DNA of 64,000 nt from Asaia sp003994335 (GTDB lineage: Bacteria > Pseudomonadota > Alphaproteobacteria > Acetobacterales > Acetobacteraceae). Below are positions 26,325-36,691 of the stretch, piece after piece. Position numbers and translations under genes: made by a program. Numbering within the stretch: the first letter of the stretch is position 1; each line of letters begins with the position of its first letter. The notes under the pieces are model-generated. The model worked only from the letters and a program-made list of their open reading frames with translations. It was not told where the DNA came from and made no database searches. The stretch is from NCBI RefSeq assembly GCF_037151175.1, contig NZ_JBBCOR010000003.1, forward strand, positions 1-64,000. The letters run 5' to 3'.

Positions 26325-29300
26325 TCAGTAGTCGAAGCCGTAGCTTAGCCCGATGCTCGATCCCGGATCATTCTCCGGGGTGGTGAAGCCGGTAACCTGA
26401 CCGCCTGTGCCGACCGTGGTGTTCAGCTTGAGGCGTTTGGTGAGGTCAACCTGAACCTGAGCCTGCGTTCCTGAACCGCTGGTCGCCTGCTTGGCCCCTA
26501 CATAGACGCCTTTCATGACGTATTTCCCCGCCTCGAGACTGGCTCCGCCATTATTGACGCCGCTGCCGCCCCCGACAGCGAGACGATCCAGCCCCAGAAA
26601 ACCCCTCACCGTGTTGAGCGGGTCAAAACTTGAGGCACCGCTGAGTTGGGCGACCGCAGCAGCGAGGCTGGCAAGCTGGGTGGGGGAGAGCGAGGCCGTC
26701 GAACTGCCAAAGAGCAGCATCGACAGCACCTGATCGCGGGGGAGCGATGGCTGGGAGGTGAAGTCGATCTTGGGGGCGCTGGCATATCCCCCGACGACGA
26801 GGCTGGCGAGCGTCCCCTGTACATTGCGGTCCGCCCTGAAATCGAGTGAAGGATCAAGCTTGTGATCTACTCCAGATCCATCGAAAGCGACACGCCCCTT
26901 GGTAAAGTTGAGGTTCACCCCAGCGAGGTTGAAGAAGCCACGCCGCAGATCGAACCCGCCGGAGATATCGGGTGCCGTGCTCAGTCCGCCGACATGGAGC
27001 TTCCCCGACATCTCAGCGTCGAGCCCGTGCCCTCGCACGAAGAACTCGCCTGGGGAAATCACGGAGATATCCAGCCCTATCAGCAAAGCAGCGCCTGAAA
27101 CCTCTTTCTTCTGCCCCGGACGGACGACCGTGAGTTGAGGAACGGATGCAGGCATTGAATTAGGGATGTTGACGATCACCGAGGGCAGACGCACCTCGCC
27201 CCCGACATCCAGCCGTGTGGAAAGCTGACCATGAATATGGAGATCGGAGTCGATCACCGCAGTCAGAAGATCGCTGGTGACAGGCTGCGCCTTGCGCGCT
27301 GTGATGGTCAGATCCACCGGCAAACCTGGGCGCAATGCGCCAATGGAGCCCGCGAGCGCGATGGACCCTCTGCCCGCATGGGCCTGGATATTCTGGAGCG
27401 TAAGTGTGTCATTGGCGGCCAGGATCGCACCGTTGATCCCGCTTAGCCTGACCCCCTGCCCGTAATGGGCAAAGCTGATATTCTCCAGGGTGATCCGACC
27501 ATTCGCCATGGGGGCCGTAGCAGGCCCGCTGACGGCGAGATCAATGGCCGATTTACCCGAGAGAGCCATGCCCTGCGCCCCGATGATCGCATTCAGCATG
27601 GACAGATCGACTCCGCCGGTCAGCTTGAGACCGAGCGTACCAGAGGCTGAGAGCGGTGCCACGCCCGAAGCATGAAGTGCGAGATGAGGTCCGGCGTTCG
27701 CCTGAGCCGTGAGCTGGGCAGTCTGCCCTGCCAGAGTGGTATTGGCCTGCAGATCAAGGGGGGGCAGGGATTCTCCTCCCCCTGAGCGCATACGAAACCC
27801 GCGCAATGCGACCGAGGCCGCCCCTGAGGGATTATCGAGACGACCGCCAAGATCAGCCTGAAGCGACAGAACACCCTGCGCATCAAATCCTGGGATAAAG
27901 GGCTTCGCGAGAGCTGGGGTGACCTGAGCGACACGCAGACGCAGTTTGAGGTCCGGCTTGAGGCTTCCGGCGATATCCAGCGTCGCGGGTGCAACGCCAG
28001 GCGGTGCAATGGCAAGTTGCAACCGATCGACCGAAAGGGTCTCGCCAAAGCTGACCCGGCTTTGCCCCTGCAAGCGCAAGCTTTCCCCTTTGACCGATGC
28101 CGAGAGACGATCCAGTCTGACGGCCTTGTGGGTGAGATCGAGCAGAAGCGCCGTATCGATCGAAGCCGGTGCCGACAGGACATTCTGGAAGGCGCCATTA
28201 AGGGAGAGGGCGAGCGCCTCGAGCGGGCCCTGCGCGCGCAGCTTTGCCGCCCCCGTGATCCCTTGCGCATCGATACCCTGGATGTTCAGACCAACCGACA
28301 TATCGGGGTGATTGATCGGATCCCGTATGGTTCCGCTCAGATCCAGCGCCCCGATACGGGCCTGTGGCGCCTGCGCGCCCCCTTTGAGCGAGAGCGTCAC
28401 GATCGGAGGCTGGTCTGGCTGAGGGTCAGAGGTCCGCAAATCGAGGGCAAGATGGCCGCCGAGCCTCTGACCAACGAGAGCGCTGAAATCGTTCAGGTTT
28501 CCAGCCGTTACTGCCAGAGTGCCAAGGGGAAGTGCCGCGCCAGAGGGGAGTGTTAGATGGCCCTTGCCGGTTAGGCTGGCCCAGTCGAGGGCATTGAGCA
28601 ACAGCTCCGCGCTGCCATCCTCATGGCGCGCAAAGGCCGAATCGAGCGAAAGCGGACGCCCGTCGAGCTTGCCCTCAGCGCGCAGCGTGCCCTCCGGCGC
28701 ACGAGGAAGATGCAGCACAGCCAGATCGACCGCGAGAGGTCCCTCACTGACGTCATGCGCCCCGACCGCACCCTTCATGTGTACCCTTGCAGCGAGATCC
28801 TGCATCGGGCCCTCGGCATGGGCGCTCAGAGCAAGATTGCCGCGTATCTGTGGGGCAACGCGCTGCAAATCGGGCAGAACGAGCAGCATGTCATGATCGA
28901 GCCTGCTCTGCGCCCCGAGCACAGCAACACCCTGATCGTGCAGATGCAGGGCCTGTCCCTCGAAAGTCAGGTCATTGACGCGGATCGTCCGGCCCGATTT
29001 ATCCTCCGGAGACGCCAGCAGATCGAGGGTGAGCTTTGCGTCCTTGCCAACCAACGCCACGGCCTGACGCAGACCAGAAGTGAGCGAAAGCGTATCCGAA
29101 AGCTTCAGCCGGGAATCGCCGTGCGCCTGCCAGAGAAAATCGGCATGAGCGACGTTGTGTCCTTCGAGTTCCACATGACCGATCCCGGCCAGGGGCTTCA
29201 GATCTGGCAGCACAAGATCGACTACCCCGGCAATACTCGGCTTGAGCTTCGCCGAGGCATCGAGCTGAAAGAGCGGGTGACGCAGCGCAAGGGTGAGCGG

Positions 29301-30530
29301 TAGTCCCTCCGCGTTGGGGAGCGCTGATAATGAGGCCTCGATGGGGGCCTGGGCAAGAAGCGCGCTGGGCACACCCGGCACCCGCACGCCATCAGCCTTG
29401 AGGGTCAGTGCGAGACGATCGGCCCGTGGTCCCTTCCCCTCATCACCGGTAAAGCGAAGCGCCAGATGGGTAAGGCCCGCCCCGGCGGCTGAGAGGGAAT
29501 CGAGATCGAGCGCACCTTCCCCCGAGGGCGCCAGAAGATCGCCTCTGAGCGATGCGGAAAGGGCAAAATTTTGCCAGGCCACCCCCGCCATCGGGCTCAT
29601 AGCCGGGGTCGACGCCGAGATCCCGAGCGTCCCCCGATGCACCGGGAGATTGATGGTCCCATGGACGTCAGCCTTCACCACCCCTGCCTTGAAGCGCATG
29701 GCAAGCTTGCTGGCCACGACGGGACCGGTCGTATCGAGCGTGAGCGTCAGAGGGTCGAGCATCTTGAGCCCGGCCATTTGCGTTATCAGACCCCCATCCT
29801 GCTCCTCAACGCCAACATGCAGATTGGCGATACCCGGGGGCGTCGCAAGCGTCAGCGCCACATGGCCCTGCCGGTCAAGCCGGGTCACATCGAGACCCAG
29901 ATCCGTGACAGGCAGATGCCCAGGCTGCAGACCATCGATAACCGGAGCGAGATCGGACAGGGTCATATGCCCTCTCACCGCCAGGGACATGGGCATCCCG
30001 ATCAGGGACTTGCCGATCTCTCCACGGTCGATAACGAGTTGTCCAAGCGCGATACGCAGGTGGAGCGTGGACGGTGTCGAAGGCGTCGGGGGCTGCTGCG
30101 GGGCGGCTGGATCGGCTTCAGGAAGACGCATAAAGCGAAGCTGCTGCGCCGAAAGTAGCGAGGCGCGGACCGTTTTATGCAGCAGTGCCAGCGGGGACCA
30201 GTGCAGATCGAGCCCGTCAATCGTGAGATAAGGGCCAAGATGATCCTGAACACTCAGATGGGCCAGATGAAGACGATAGGGAAACGTCCCTCCGAGCCCG
30301 TCGATCTTCACCATGCCCCCGGTCACGGAGGCAGTCTGCCTTTCAATGGTGCGTTGCCCATACGGAATATTGGCAAAAACCAGCACACAAGCTACCGCAA
30401 GGACAATCAGCGTCACGGGAAAGACCACTAGCAGACCAAACGCCCATTTCAGGAGGCGCCGCAGCCGGGAGGACTTCGCAGGGGCGGAAGAAGCAGAGCT
30501 GGCTTGCGTCTCTTGCGGGCGCTTCGTCAT
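26325..30530 (-). CDS. tamB: Translocation and assembly module protein TamB
   Basis: A 1401-residue AsmA/TamB family protein that spans the periplasm from an inner-membrane anchor and works with TamA in outer-membrane protein or lipid delivery. Residues about 25-50 form the N-terminal membrane helix. The middle is a long, repetitive beta-rich taco-like stretch of Leu/Gly/Asp repeats. The C-terminal DUF490 domain ends in SSIGLSYGFDY, a typical outer-membrane-type ending. The start MTKRPQ at 30530 shares one base with the tamA stop. Confidence 0.95.
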   Translation of the reverse strand: MTKRPQETQASSASSAPAKSSRLRRLLKWAFGLLVVFPVTLIVLAVACVLVFANIPYGQRTIERQTASVTGGMVKIDGLGGTFPYRLHLAHLSVQDHLGPYLTIDGLDLHWSPLALLHKTVRASLLSAQQLRFMRLPEADPAAPQQPPTPSTPSTLHLRIALGQLVIDRGEIGKSLIGMPMSLAVRGHMTLSDLAPVIDGLQPGHLPVTDLGLDVTRLDRQGHVALTLATPPGIANLHVGVEEQDGGLITQMAGLKMLDPLTLTLDTTGPVVASKLAMRFKAGVVKADVHGTINLPVHRGTLGISASTPAMSPMAGVAWQNFALSASLRGDLLAPSGEGALDLDSLSAAGAGLTHLALRFTGDEGKGPRADRLALTLKADGVRVPGVPSALLAQAPIEASLSALPNAEGLPLTLALRHPLFQLDASAKLKPSIAGVVDLVLPDLKPLAGIGHVELEGHNVAHADFLWQAHGDSRLKLSDTLSLTSGLRQAVALVGKDAKLTLDLLASPEDKSGRTIRVNDLTFEGQALHLHDQGVAVLGAQSRLDHDMLLVLPDLQRVAPQIRGNLALSAHAEGPMQDLAARVHMKGAVGAHDVSEGPLAVDLAVLHLPRAPEGTLRAEGKLDGRPLSLDSAFARHEDGSAELLLNALDWASLTGKGHLTLPSGAALPLGTLAVTAGNLNDFSALVGQRLGGHLALDLRTSDPQPDQPPIVTLSLKGGAQAPQARIGALDLSGTIRDPINHPDMSVGLNIQGIDAQGITGAAKLRAQGPLEALALSLNGAFQNVLSAPASIDTALLLDLTHKAVRLDRLSASVKGESLRLQGQSRVSFGETLSVDRLQLAIAPPGVAPATLDIAGSLKPDLKLRLRVAQVTPALAKPFIPGFDAQGVLSLQADLGGRLDNPSGAASVALRGFRMRSGGGESLPPLDLQANTTLAGQTAQLTAQANAGPHLALHASGVAPLSASGTLGLKLTGGVDLSMLNAIIGAQGMALSGKSAIDLAVSGPATAPMANGRITLENISFAHYGQGVRLSGINGAILAANDTLTLQNIQAHAGRGSIALAGSIGALRPGLPVDLTITARKAQPVTSDLLTAVIDSDLHIHGQLSTRLDVGGEVRLPSVIVNIPNSMPASVPQLTVVRPGQKKEVSGAALLIGLDISVISPGEFFVRGHGLDAEMSGKLHVGGLSTAPDISGGFDLRRGFFNLAGVNLNFTKGRVAFDGSGVDHKLDPSLDFRADRNVQGTLASLVVGGYASAPKIDFTSQPSLPRDQVLSMLLFGSSTASLSPTQLASLAAAVAQLSGASSFDPLNTVRGFLGLDRLAVGGGSGVNNGGASLEAGKYVMKGVYVGAKQATSGSGTQAQVQVDLTKRLKLNTTVGTGGQVTGFTTPENDPGSSIGLSYGFDY

Positions 30531-32746
30531 CAGAATGTTTCTCCGAGGCCGATATAGAGCTCCCATTTATCGCCATGGGGTGGCCGGTTTGCGGGCAGCG
30601 CCACGTCCAGCCGTACCGGACCGATAGGCGTATAGTAGCGGACGCCCGCGCCGTAACCGACGCGCAGCTTACCTTGGAACGGACGGCTACCCATCCCGAC
30701 CTGACCGGCATCGACAAAAGCCGCCGCGCCGAAACTCTTGAGAATGCGCTGGCGATACTCGACCGACCCAGCATCGAGCGACGTGCCGCCGATACCGTAT
30801 TTGCCGTTCTGCGGACCGACGCCCTGATAGCGAAAGCCGCGTACCGTGGCGGGGCCGCCCGCGTACAGACGCTGATCGGGAGGAATCTGATAGGTAGAGG
30901 CGCCCTGCACGGATCCAACGATACCGCGTATCGCGATGATGGAGCGTCCCGGATCGCTGATCCCGATACGATGCAGATCAACATAGGTCGAGGCGCCCGC
31001 ACTCATGATCGTGAAGAAGGCGCTCCCGTTCTCGAGAGACTCAGACGGGGTGATGTTTACATTCGCCCGCATGCCATGTGTCGCCGGATCGATGGGATTG
31101 GACAGTTCGGTACTGTCATAGGTCGCGCCGAGCGGAGCCTGGATGATCAGATAATCCGTCGAAACACCGAATTGCTTGATGTTCTCCTGCTCTGCCAGAA
31201 GGCTACCTGAAACACTCCAGTACTTGTTCAGCTTGCGGATAAGCCCCCCACGAATCAGGATTGCCGTCTGATGATAGGAATACAGAAGCTGCCTGATGCC
31301 CTCGACACGAAGGCTCAGATTCTGGTTCCGCCGCATGAAGTCAGGCTTGAGGAAGTCGGCATAGACGTCATAACCCAGTCCCTGTTGAGCGGAGCCGCCC
31401 AGACCGGTCACAAGGGCTGTCAACTTGAGCTGCTCCGCCCCTCCCAGCAGATTACGATGGGTCCAGGTCGCTCCCACGCGGCCTCCAAGATCGGTCGAAT
31501 AGCCAATTTGCGCCGAAACCGTATGGCGCTTGCCCTCCTGAACCGTGAAACGCAGGGGCATGGCCTGACTGGTGCCCGTCCCTGCGCGTCCGCGCGCCAG
31601 TACGACCAGCGGCGGGGCATCATGAACCCCTACCGAAGAAAAGATACCGACACCCGCAAGATCCTGACGGGCAGCCTCGATCTTGCTCGGTTGATAAAGC
31701 TGCCCCTCATGGATCAGCAGCCGTCGCCGCAGGAAATTCTCGCGTGTCCGGCCGAGCCCCTCAAAGCTGATCGGGCCGATATCCACCACAGGCCCTACAC
31801 CGACCGCAACTTCCACATTGAGTGTCTTTGTAGCGGGCTGCAGATAGGCGATGGGCGTGCCTATATTGGCCTCGGCATGCCCCTCTTCCTGCAGGAAATT
31901 CTGCAAACGGGACTGAGCGGCGAGAACATCGGCGGCGATCGCCTTCTGACCACTCGCAAGACCAAAAGCCTTGAGTTCCGCAGCGGTGAGGGACACAGGG
32001 CTATCAACCGTACCGGGGGAAGACGCAGCTGCGCCCGGCTTTTCCCCTGACGGTGGCTTGGTCCCGGAGGCAACCGACGGCGCGGCCTCATTCTGAAGCG
32101 GCCCTCTGACAAGCGTAACGGTCCCGAGATGGAATTGCGGTCCGGTGACAGGCTTGATGGTGATACGCAGCTTTTCGCCATGCGGGACGGTAGCGAGACG
32201 ATCCGGCAACGCAGGATTCTGACCGTCTATGGTCTTACCACCGGGCAACTGGACCGTAATCACGACCTTGCCCGCGTAAAATCCCCGGCTTTCGAGCGCG
32301 GATTGCACGCGTTCATAGTCCCCCCTTATTCGCCCTGCGAGCGCATAGGGATCAACGGCATGGGTCTTCTGCAGGGTCACCAGACTGGAAGAAGCCTGCA
32401 CCATGGGGTCAAGTTCAGGATCGGAAGACGGTGTGATGACAACGACATAACCATCATCATGATCCGACTTCCTGCCTTTACCGCCTTTTTTCTGAACGCC
32501 CTTGCCGGGAGCGACATCTGCAGTCGATGCGGCCGGACTTACCCCTTCTGGGGCCTGAGCAGGGGATGCGACCCCGGCAGCCGGCTCGCCCGTAGATGGC
32601 GCGGCCTGGGCCGCGACCGCACAGGAAAAGGAGCCGCCAAGCGTCAGAACAGAGAGGAAGTACTGCGCATGGCGGGGTAATGAACTCTGCAAATACCGGC
32701 CGTATCGGAAAAACGACCGCGAAAAAGCTTGATTGAATGACAGCAA
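30530..32746 (-). CDS. tamA: Outer-membrane assembly factor TamA (Omp85 family)
   Basis: A 738-residue Omp85-family barrel with a signal peptide (...FSCAVAAQAA), a low-complexity stretch, POTRA domains (about 150-400; for example KIEAARQDLAGVGIFSSVGV) and a 16-strand barrel. The barrel contains RFTVQEGKRHTVSAQIGYSTDLGGRVGATW and the conserved VRGFRYQGVGP loop, and the protein ends in YIGLGETF. The TTG start has GGGAG upstream. It is unusually long before the first POTRA, about 130 residues. It forms an operon with tamB. Confidence 0.94.
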   Translation of the reverse strand: MLSFNQAFSRSFFRYGRYLQSSLPRHAQYFLSVLTLGGSFSCAVAAQAAPSTGEPAAGVASPAQAPEGVSPAASTADVAPGKGVQKKGGKGRKSDHDDGYVVVITPSSDPELDPMVQASSSLVTLQKTHAVDPYALAGRIRGDYERVQSALESRGFYAGKVVITVQLPGGKTIDGQNPALPDRLATVPHGEKLRITIKPVTGPQFHLGTVTLVRGPLQNEAAPSVASGTKPPSGEKPGAAASSPGTVDSPVSLTAAELKAFGLASGQKAIAADVLAAQSRLQNFLQEEGHAEANIGTPIAYLQPATKTLNVEVAVGVGPVVDIGPISFEGLGRTRENFLRRRLLIHEGQLYQPSKIEAARQDLAGVGIFSSVGVHDAPPLVVLARGRAGTGTSQAMPLRFTVQEGKRHTVSAQIGYSTDLGGRVGATWTHRNLLGGAEQLKLTALVTGLGGSAQQGLGYDVYADFLKPDFMRRNQNLSLRVEGIRQLLYSYHQTAILIRGGLIRKLNKYWSVSGSLLAEQENIKQFGVSTDYLIIQAPLGATYDSTELSNPIDPATHGMRANVNITPSESLENGSAFFTIMSAGASTYVDLHRIGISDPGRSIIAIRGIVGSVQGASTYQIPPDQRLYAGGPATVRGFRYQGVGPQNGKYGIGGTSLDAGSVEYRQRILKSFGAAAFVDAGQVGMGSRPFQGKLRVGYGAGVRYYTPIGPVRLDVALPANRPPHGDKWELYIGLGETF

Positions 32747-32941
32747 TGGGGCTCCCGCTGTTTTTTCGATCCCGACACGTGATGCATGAAAAGAGTGTCC
32801 GGATCATGTCACGGGCGGCCAGGCATGAAAAGCTGCGGTGTGACCTGAATGTTGCGACAAGGCAGATTCGGAACAATCTTCATGAAATCGTCGCGGTAAC
32901 GCGGTTGTCCAGCATGTGGATTTCGCGTTAGGTATCGGGCA

Positions 32942-33886
32942 ATGACTGACGCGATCACGCGCCGCCGTCCCGCCAGTGACGCTTCCGGCCCCGAATCCTG
33001 GACCGCCCCGCTTGTTCAAGCCCCGGGGCACCGCCTTGTTTGTCGGCTGCGTGCAATACGGCGCATGAGCCTGTCCTGCCTGTGGACTCTGGCCGCAAGC
33101 ATACCCCAGCGCCTTCTGCTGCGCCGCCCTGGTGCTGCAAAAATCCGTTTTGCCCGTTTCTACTGGGCAACGATCTGCCGCATTCTCGGATTACAGGTAC
33201 GCGTGGTTGGTGAGGCAGCGGGGACGATCCGTGACAGCGCTGCCGTTCGGAACGGCGAACGGCCGATCATTTTCGTTGCCAATCATTCCTCCTGGCTGGA
33301 CATCGCCGTTGCCGGTGGGGTGCTTCCTACCGTTTTCGTCGCCAAGCAGCAGATCGCCGACTGGCCCGTCATCGGCACGCTGGCACGTCTGGGTCGGACC
33401 ATCTTCGTCAGCCGACAGCGCAACAATACGGGGCGCGAACTGCAGGCCATGACCGATCGCCTCAATAATGGCGACAATCTCATCCTCTTCCCCGAAGGGA
33501 CCTCGACGGATGGCACCCATGTGCTGCCCTTCATGTCGTCCTTCTTCGCTATTGCCAAGCCGAGCCGCGTCGATACCTCCCTGCCCGCCCCGCCTTCCGT
33601 GCTGATTCAGCCTGTGTCGATCGTCTATGACCGGCTCGATGGCCTGCCCATCGGTCGCGCACGTCGCACAGCACTCGCATGGTATGGGGACATGGATCTG
33701 GCTCCGCATATCTGGTCGGTCACACAATGGCGCTCGCTCGGCGCGACGGCCATTCTCCATCCTCCGGTCGATCCAGCTGATTTCCCGAGCCGCAAGGAGC
33801 TGTCTCTCGCCGTTCAGCAGATCGTGGCGGAGGGCGTTGCACAGTTGCATCACAACCCCGACCATCCTGAGGCGGCGCATCACTAA
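32942..33886 (+). CDS. plsC: 1-acyl-sn-glycerol-3-phosphate acyltransferase
   Basis: A 314-residue PlsC-family enzyme making phosphatidic acid. The catalytic HxxxxD motif is NHSSWLD near residue 119, and FPEGTSTDG lies near 180. One N-terminal hydrophobic segment (about 40-65) can anchor it. The protein is longer than minimal PlsC, with an extra N-terminal 40 residues. It is divergent from tamA with about 195 bp between. Confidence 0.92.
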   Translation: MTDAITRRRPASDASGPESWTAPLVQAPGHRLVCRLRAIRRMSLSCLWTLAASIPQRLLLRRPGAAKIRFARFYWATICRILGLQVRVVGEAAGTIRDSAAVRNGERPIIFVANHSSWLDIAVAGGVLPTVFVAKQQIADWPVIGTLARLGRTIFVSRQRNNTGRELQAMTDRLNNGDNLILFPEGTSTDGTHVLPFMSSFFAIAKPSRVDTSLPAPPSVLIQPVSIVYDRLDGLPIGRARRTALAWYGDMDLAPHIWSVTQWRSLGATAILHPPVDPADFPSRKELSLAVQQIVAEGVAQLHHNPDHPEAAHH

Positions 33887-34097
33887 TAGGCGGCGGGCCC
33901 TTGCCGCAACGGCATTCTGCCTCAAGTCGACACGGCACGGGTTGAATATTAGCCATGCATTTACCGGGCCGTTCGGCTACAATGACACCAGAGCATTTTC
34001 AAAACGGGCTGCCGCGCCAGAAACCATCCTGCCTCGCAGGAGGCGGTTTCCCCTCTCGCAGCCTCGACAAGCGCCCTCGGGCAAAAGGTAAGGACAC

Positions 34098-35513
34098 GTG
34101 ACGGTCGAGACGATCACAGGCAGCAAAGCCCCCTCCCAGAAAGACATGGCCAATACGCGCGGCCTGCATGTCATCACCTGGGGCTGTCAGATGAACGTCT
34201 ATGACAGCGCGCGTATGACCGACGTTCTCGCGCCGTTGGGCTATAAGCCGGTGACTTCGCCTGAGCAGGCGGAAATGGTCATTCTCAATACATGCCATAT
34301 CCGGGAGCGCGCAGCCGAAAAGGTCTTTTCAGAGCTCGGGCGCCTGCGCAAGATCAGCGAAGAGCGCGAATCCGCCGGGCTCAATCGCTCGATCATCGCT
34401 GTTGCAGGCTGCGTGGCCCAGGCGGAAGGCGAGGAGATCCTCGCCCGAGCACCCTATGTGGATATCGTTCTCGGCCCGCAAACCTATCACCGCCTGCCCG
34501 AGATGGTGGCCCGCGCCGCCCGCGCCGGCGGAGCTGTGATCGACACGGACTTCCCTGTCGAGATGAAGTTCGATTTCCTGCCAGAAGCGTCAGCGCCTCA
34601 GGTGGAGGGTAATCTCACAGCGTTTCTCACAATTCAGGAAGGCTGCGACAAGTTCTGCTCGTTCTGTGTCGTGCCTTATACGCGTGGCGCCGAAACCAGT
34701 CGCTCCCTCCCCTCAGTGCTGAGCGAGGCGCGCCGCATGGTCGAGAGCGGCGTGAGGGAAATCACGCTGCTGGGCCAGAACGTGAATGCCTATCATGGCG
34801 ATGACGGCGATGGCGGCACAGCCGATCTGCCCCGACTTGCCGCCGCTCTCGCGGCTCTGCCCGGGCTGGAACGCATCCGATACATGACCTCGCATCCCCG
34901 GGACATGGATCAGGCGCTAATTGACGCCCATCGCGATAACCCGGCATTGATGCCTTTCCTGCATCTGCCGGTCCAGTCGGGCTCTGACCGAATCCTGAAG
35001 GCCATGAACCGCGGCCATACCGGCGATGAATACCGTGCCCTGATCGCAAGGCTGCGTGAGGCCTGCCCCGATCTGGCGCTGTCCTCGGATTTCATCGTCG
35101 GTCATCCCGGCGAGACGGAAGAAGATTTCGAGGCGACGATGCAACTCGTGCGTGATATCGGCTTCGCGCAGGCATTCTCGTTCAAGTATTCGCCCCGTCC
35201 CGGCACACCCGCTGCGGGTCAGCCTTTCCAGGTGGACGAAGCCGTCAAGGACGTCCGTCTTCAGCGCCTGCAAGCACTGCTGCGCGAACAGCAGGACGCG
35301 TTCAACGCCGATATGGTCGGTCGTACCCTCCCCGTGCTTTTCACGGGACGCGGGCGCAAACCGGGCCAGATCACCGGGCGTTCACCCTATCTGCAACCGG
35401 TTCATGTCGAAGGCTCGGATGAGCTCATCGGCCAGACAGTGCCGGTTGTGATAACCCAGCGACTGACCAACTCGCTGGCCGGTACACTCTTACGGGAGAG
35501 AGTCTGCGCTTGA
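34098..35513 (+). CDS. miaB: tRNA-2-methylthio-N6-dimethylallyladenosine synthase
   Basis: A 471-residue methylthiotransferase modifying i6A37 of tRNAs. The N-terminal UPF0004 domain has the three cluster Cys (GCQMNVYDS, NTCHIRERA, AGCVAQAEG). The radical SAM motif is CDKFCSFC near residue 180. LPVQSGSDRILKAMNRGHT and a C-terminal TRAM domain follow. The start is a GTG with AAGG/AGGA before it. It overlaps phoH by 4 nt (TTGA). Confidence 0.96.
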   Translation: MTVETITGSKAPSQKDMANTRGLHVITWGCQMNVYDSARMTDVLAPLGYKPVTSPEQAEMVILNTCHIRERAAEKVFSELGRLRKISEERESAGLNRSIIAVAGCVAQAEGEEILARAPYVDIVLGPQTYHRLPEMVARAARAGGAVIDTDFPVEMKFDFLPEASAPQVEGNLTAFLTIQEGCDKFCSFCVVPYTRGAETSRSLPSVLSEARRMVESGVREITLLGQNVNAYHGDDGDGGTADLPRLAAALAALPGLERIRYMTSHPRDMDQALIDAHRDNPALMPFLHLPVQSGSDRILKAMNRGHTGDEYRALIARLREACPDLALSSDFIVGHPGETEEDFEATMQLVRDIGFAQAFSFKYSPRPGTPAAGQPFQVDEAVKDVRLQRLQALLREQQDAFNADMVGRTLPVLFTGRGRKPGQITGRSPYLQPVHVEGSDELIGQTVPVVITQRLTNSLAGTLLRERVCA

Positions 35514-36691
35514 GCCACCCCACGGCACCCCAGTCGCATCCCGAATACGGGACAAATGACCGTAACTCCAGGCGGCACCTCCCGCCTGAAACCCCTCCTG
35601 ACGCACAAGGCCAACGCACTTCGGCGCTGAGATTTGGAGATAATATTCTCCTGCAGCAATTGCTGGGTGATCATGACCGCCATCTTCTTCGGCTCGAACA
35701 GGGTTTCGATGTCCGCCTGACCTGCCGTGGCAACAAGATTGCCATCACGGGTGAAGCCGCGTCGGTCGCGCGCGCTCAGGCCGCCATCACCGCGCTGTAC
35801 AATCAGCTCGAACATGGCGGCAAGATCGACGGCCCCGTCGTGGACAGCGTGATCCGCCTCTCGGCCCTGCCCCGCCCCGGTCGTGGCACGGAAACGCGCA
35901 GCACACCGCGTGAAACCCAGACACGTGCCATCGAGACCCCCCGCAATGATACCGAGGGGCCGACGCCTTTCCTCGATCTGCCCGCCATCAAGACCAAGCG
36001 GGGCGCCATCGCGCCACGCTCGCGCGGTCAGGCGGCCTATATGCAGATGCTGGCCAAGACCGAACTGACTTTCGGCATCGGACCTGCTGGCACTGGCAAA
36101 ACCTATCTTGCCGTGGCGCAGGGTGTCGCCATGCTCCAGGCGGGTCAGGTGGACCGGATCATTCTTTCGCGTCCCGCTGTTGAGGCAGGTGAACGCCTTG
36201 GCTTTCTGCCGGGCGATCTGCGTGAGAAGATCGACCCCTATCTGCGCCCTCTCTACGATGCGCTCAATGACATGCTGCCGGGTGATCAGGTCGCGCGACG
36301 CATGGCCAATGGCGAGATCGAAGTGGCGCCGCTTGCCTTCATGCGCGGGCGCACCCTCGCCCACGCCTTCGTCATCCTCGACGAAGCCCAGAACACCACC
36401 CCGGCCCAGATGAAAATGTTCCTGACCCGTATGGGACAGGGGGCACGCATGGTCATCACCGGCGATCTCAGCCAGATCGATCTGCCCTCGGGCGTCGCAT
36501 CCGGACTGCGTGAGGCGGTAGAGACCCTTGAAGGCCTGCCGGGAGTTGGTATTACGCGTTTTGAGTCCGCCGATGTCGTCCGCCACCCGCTCGTGGCGCG
36601 TATCGTGGACGCTTATGATCAACGAGTGGCTGCGGCACGGGATTACTCCCGAGGCAGGTCGCGCCGGGAATACAATGGAACCTCGAAGTAG
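35510..36691 (+). CDS. phoH: PhoH family ATPase
   Basis: A 393-residue PhoH-like protein. The first 120 residues hold a KH-like region (LEQGFDVRLTCRGNKIAITGEAA), followed by a Pro/Arg/Thr linker. The P-loop is GIGPAGTGKTYLAVAQGVAM near residue 187, Walker B is FVILDEAQNTTPAQMK, and VITGDLSQIDLP follows. PhoH, YbeY and CorC genes regularly cluster and are linked to RNA metabolism. The TTG start lies in the stop of miaB, and its end overlaps ybeY by 17 nt. Confidence 0.94.
   Translation: MSHPTAPQSHPEYGTNDRNSRRHLPPETPPDAQGQRTSALRFGDNILLQQLLGDHDRHLLRLEQGFDVRLTCRGNKIAITGEAASVARAQAAITALYNQLEHGGKIDGPVVDSVIRLSALPRPGRGTETRSTPRETQTRAIETPRNDTEGPTPFLDLPAIKTKRGAIAPRSRGQAAYMQMLAKTELTFGIGPAGTGKTYLAVAQGVAMLQAGQVDRIILSRPAVEAGERLGFLPGDLREKIDPYLRPLYDALNDMLPGDQVARRMANGEIEVAPLAFMRGRTLAHAFVILDEAQNTTPAQMKMFLTRMGQGARMVITGDLSQIDLPSGVASGLREAVETLEGLPGVGITRFESADVVRHPLVARIVDAYDQRVAAARDYSRGRSRREYNGTSK

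Noticed and set aside
29293..30231. 312-codon plus-strand frame across tamB
   Set aside because: Ser/Pro/Arg-rich shadow of tamB with no start signal.
32737..32931. 64-codon frame between tamA and plsC
   Set aside because: No ribosome site, starts inside tamA, and has no protein-like features; treated as divergent promoter DNA.
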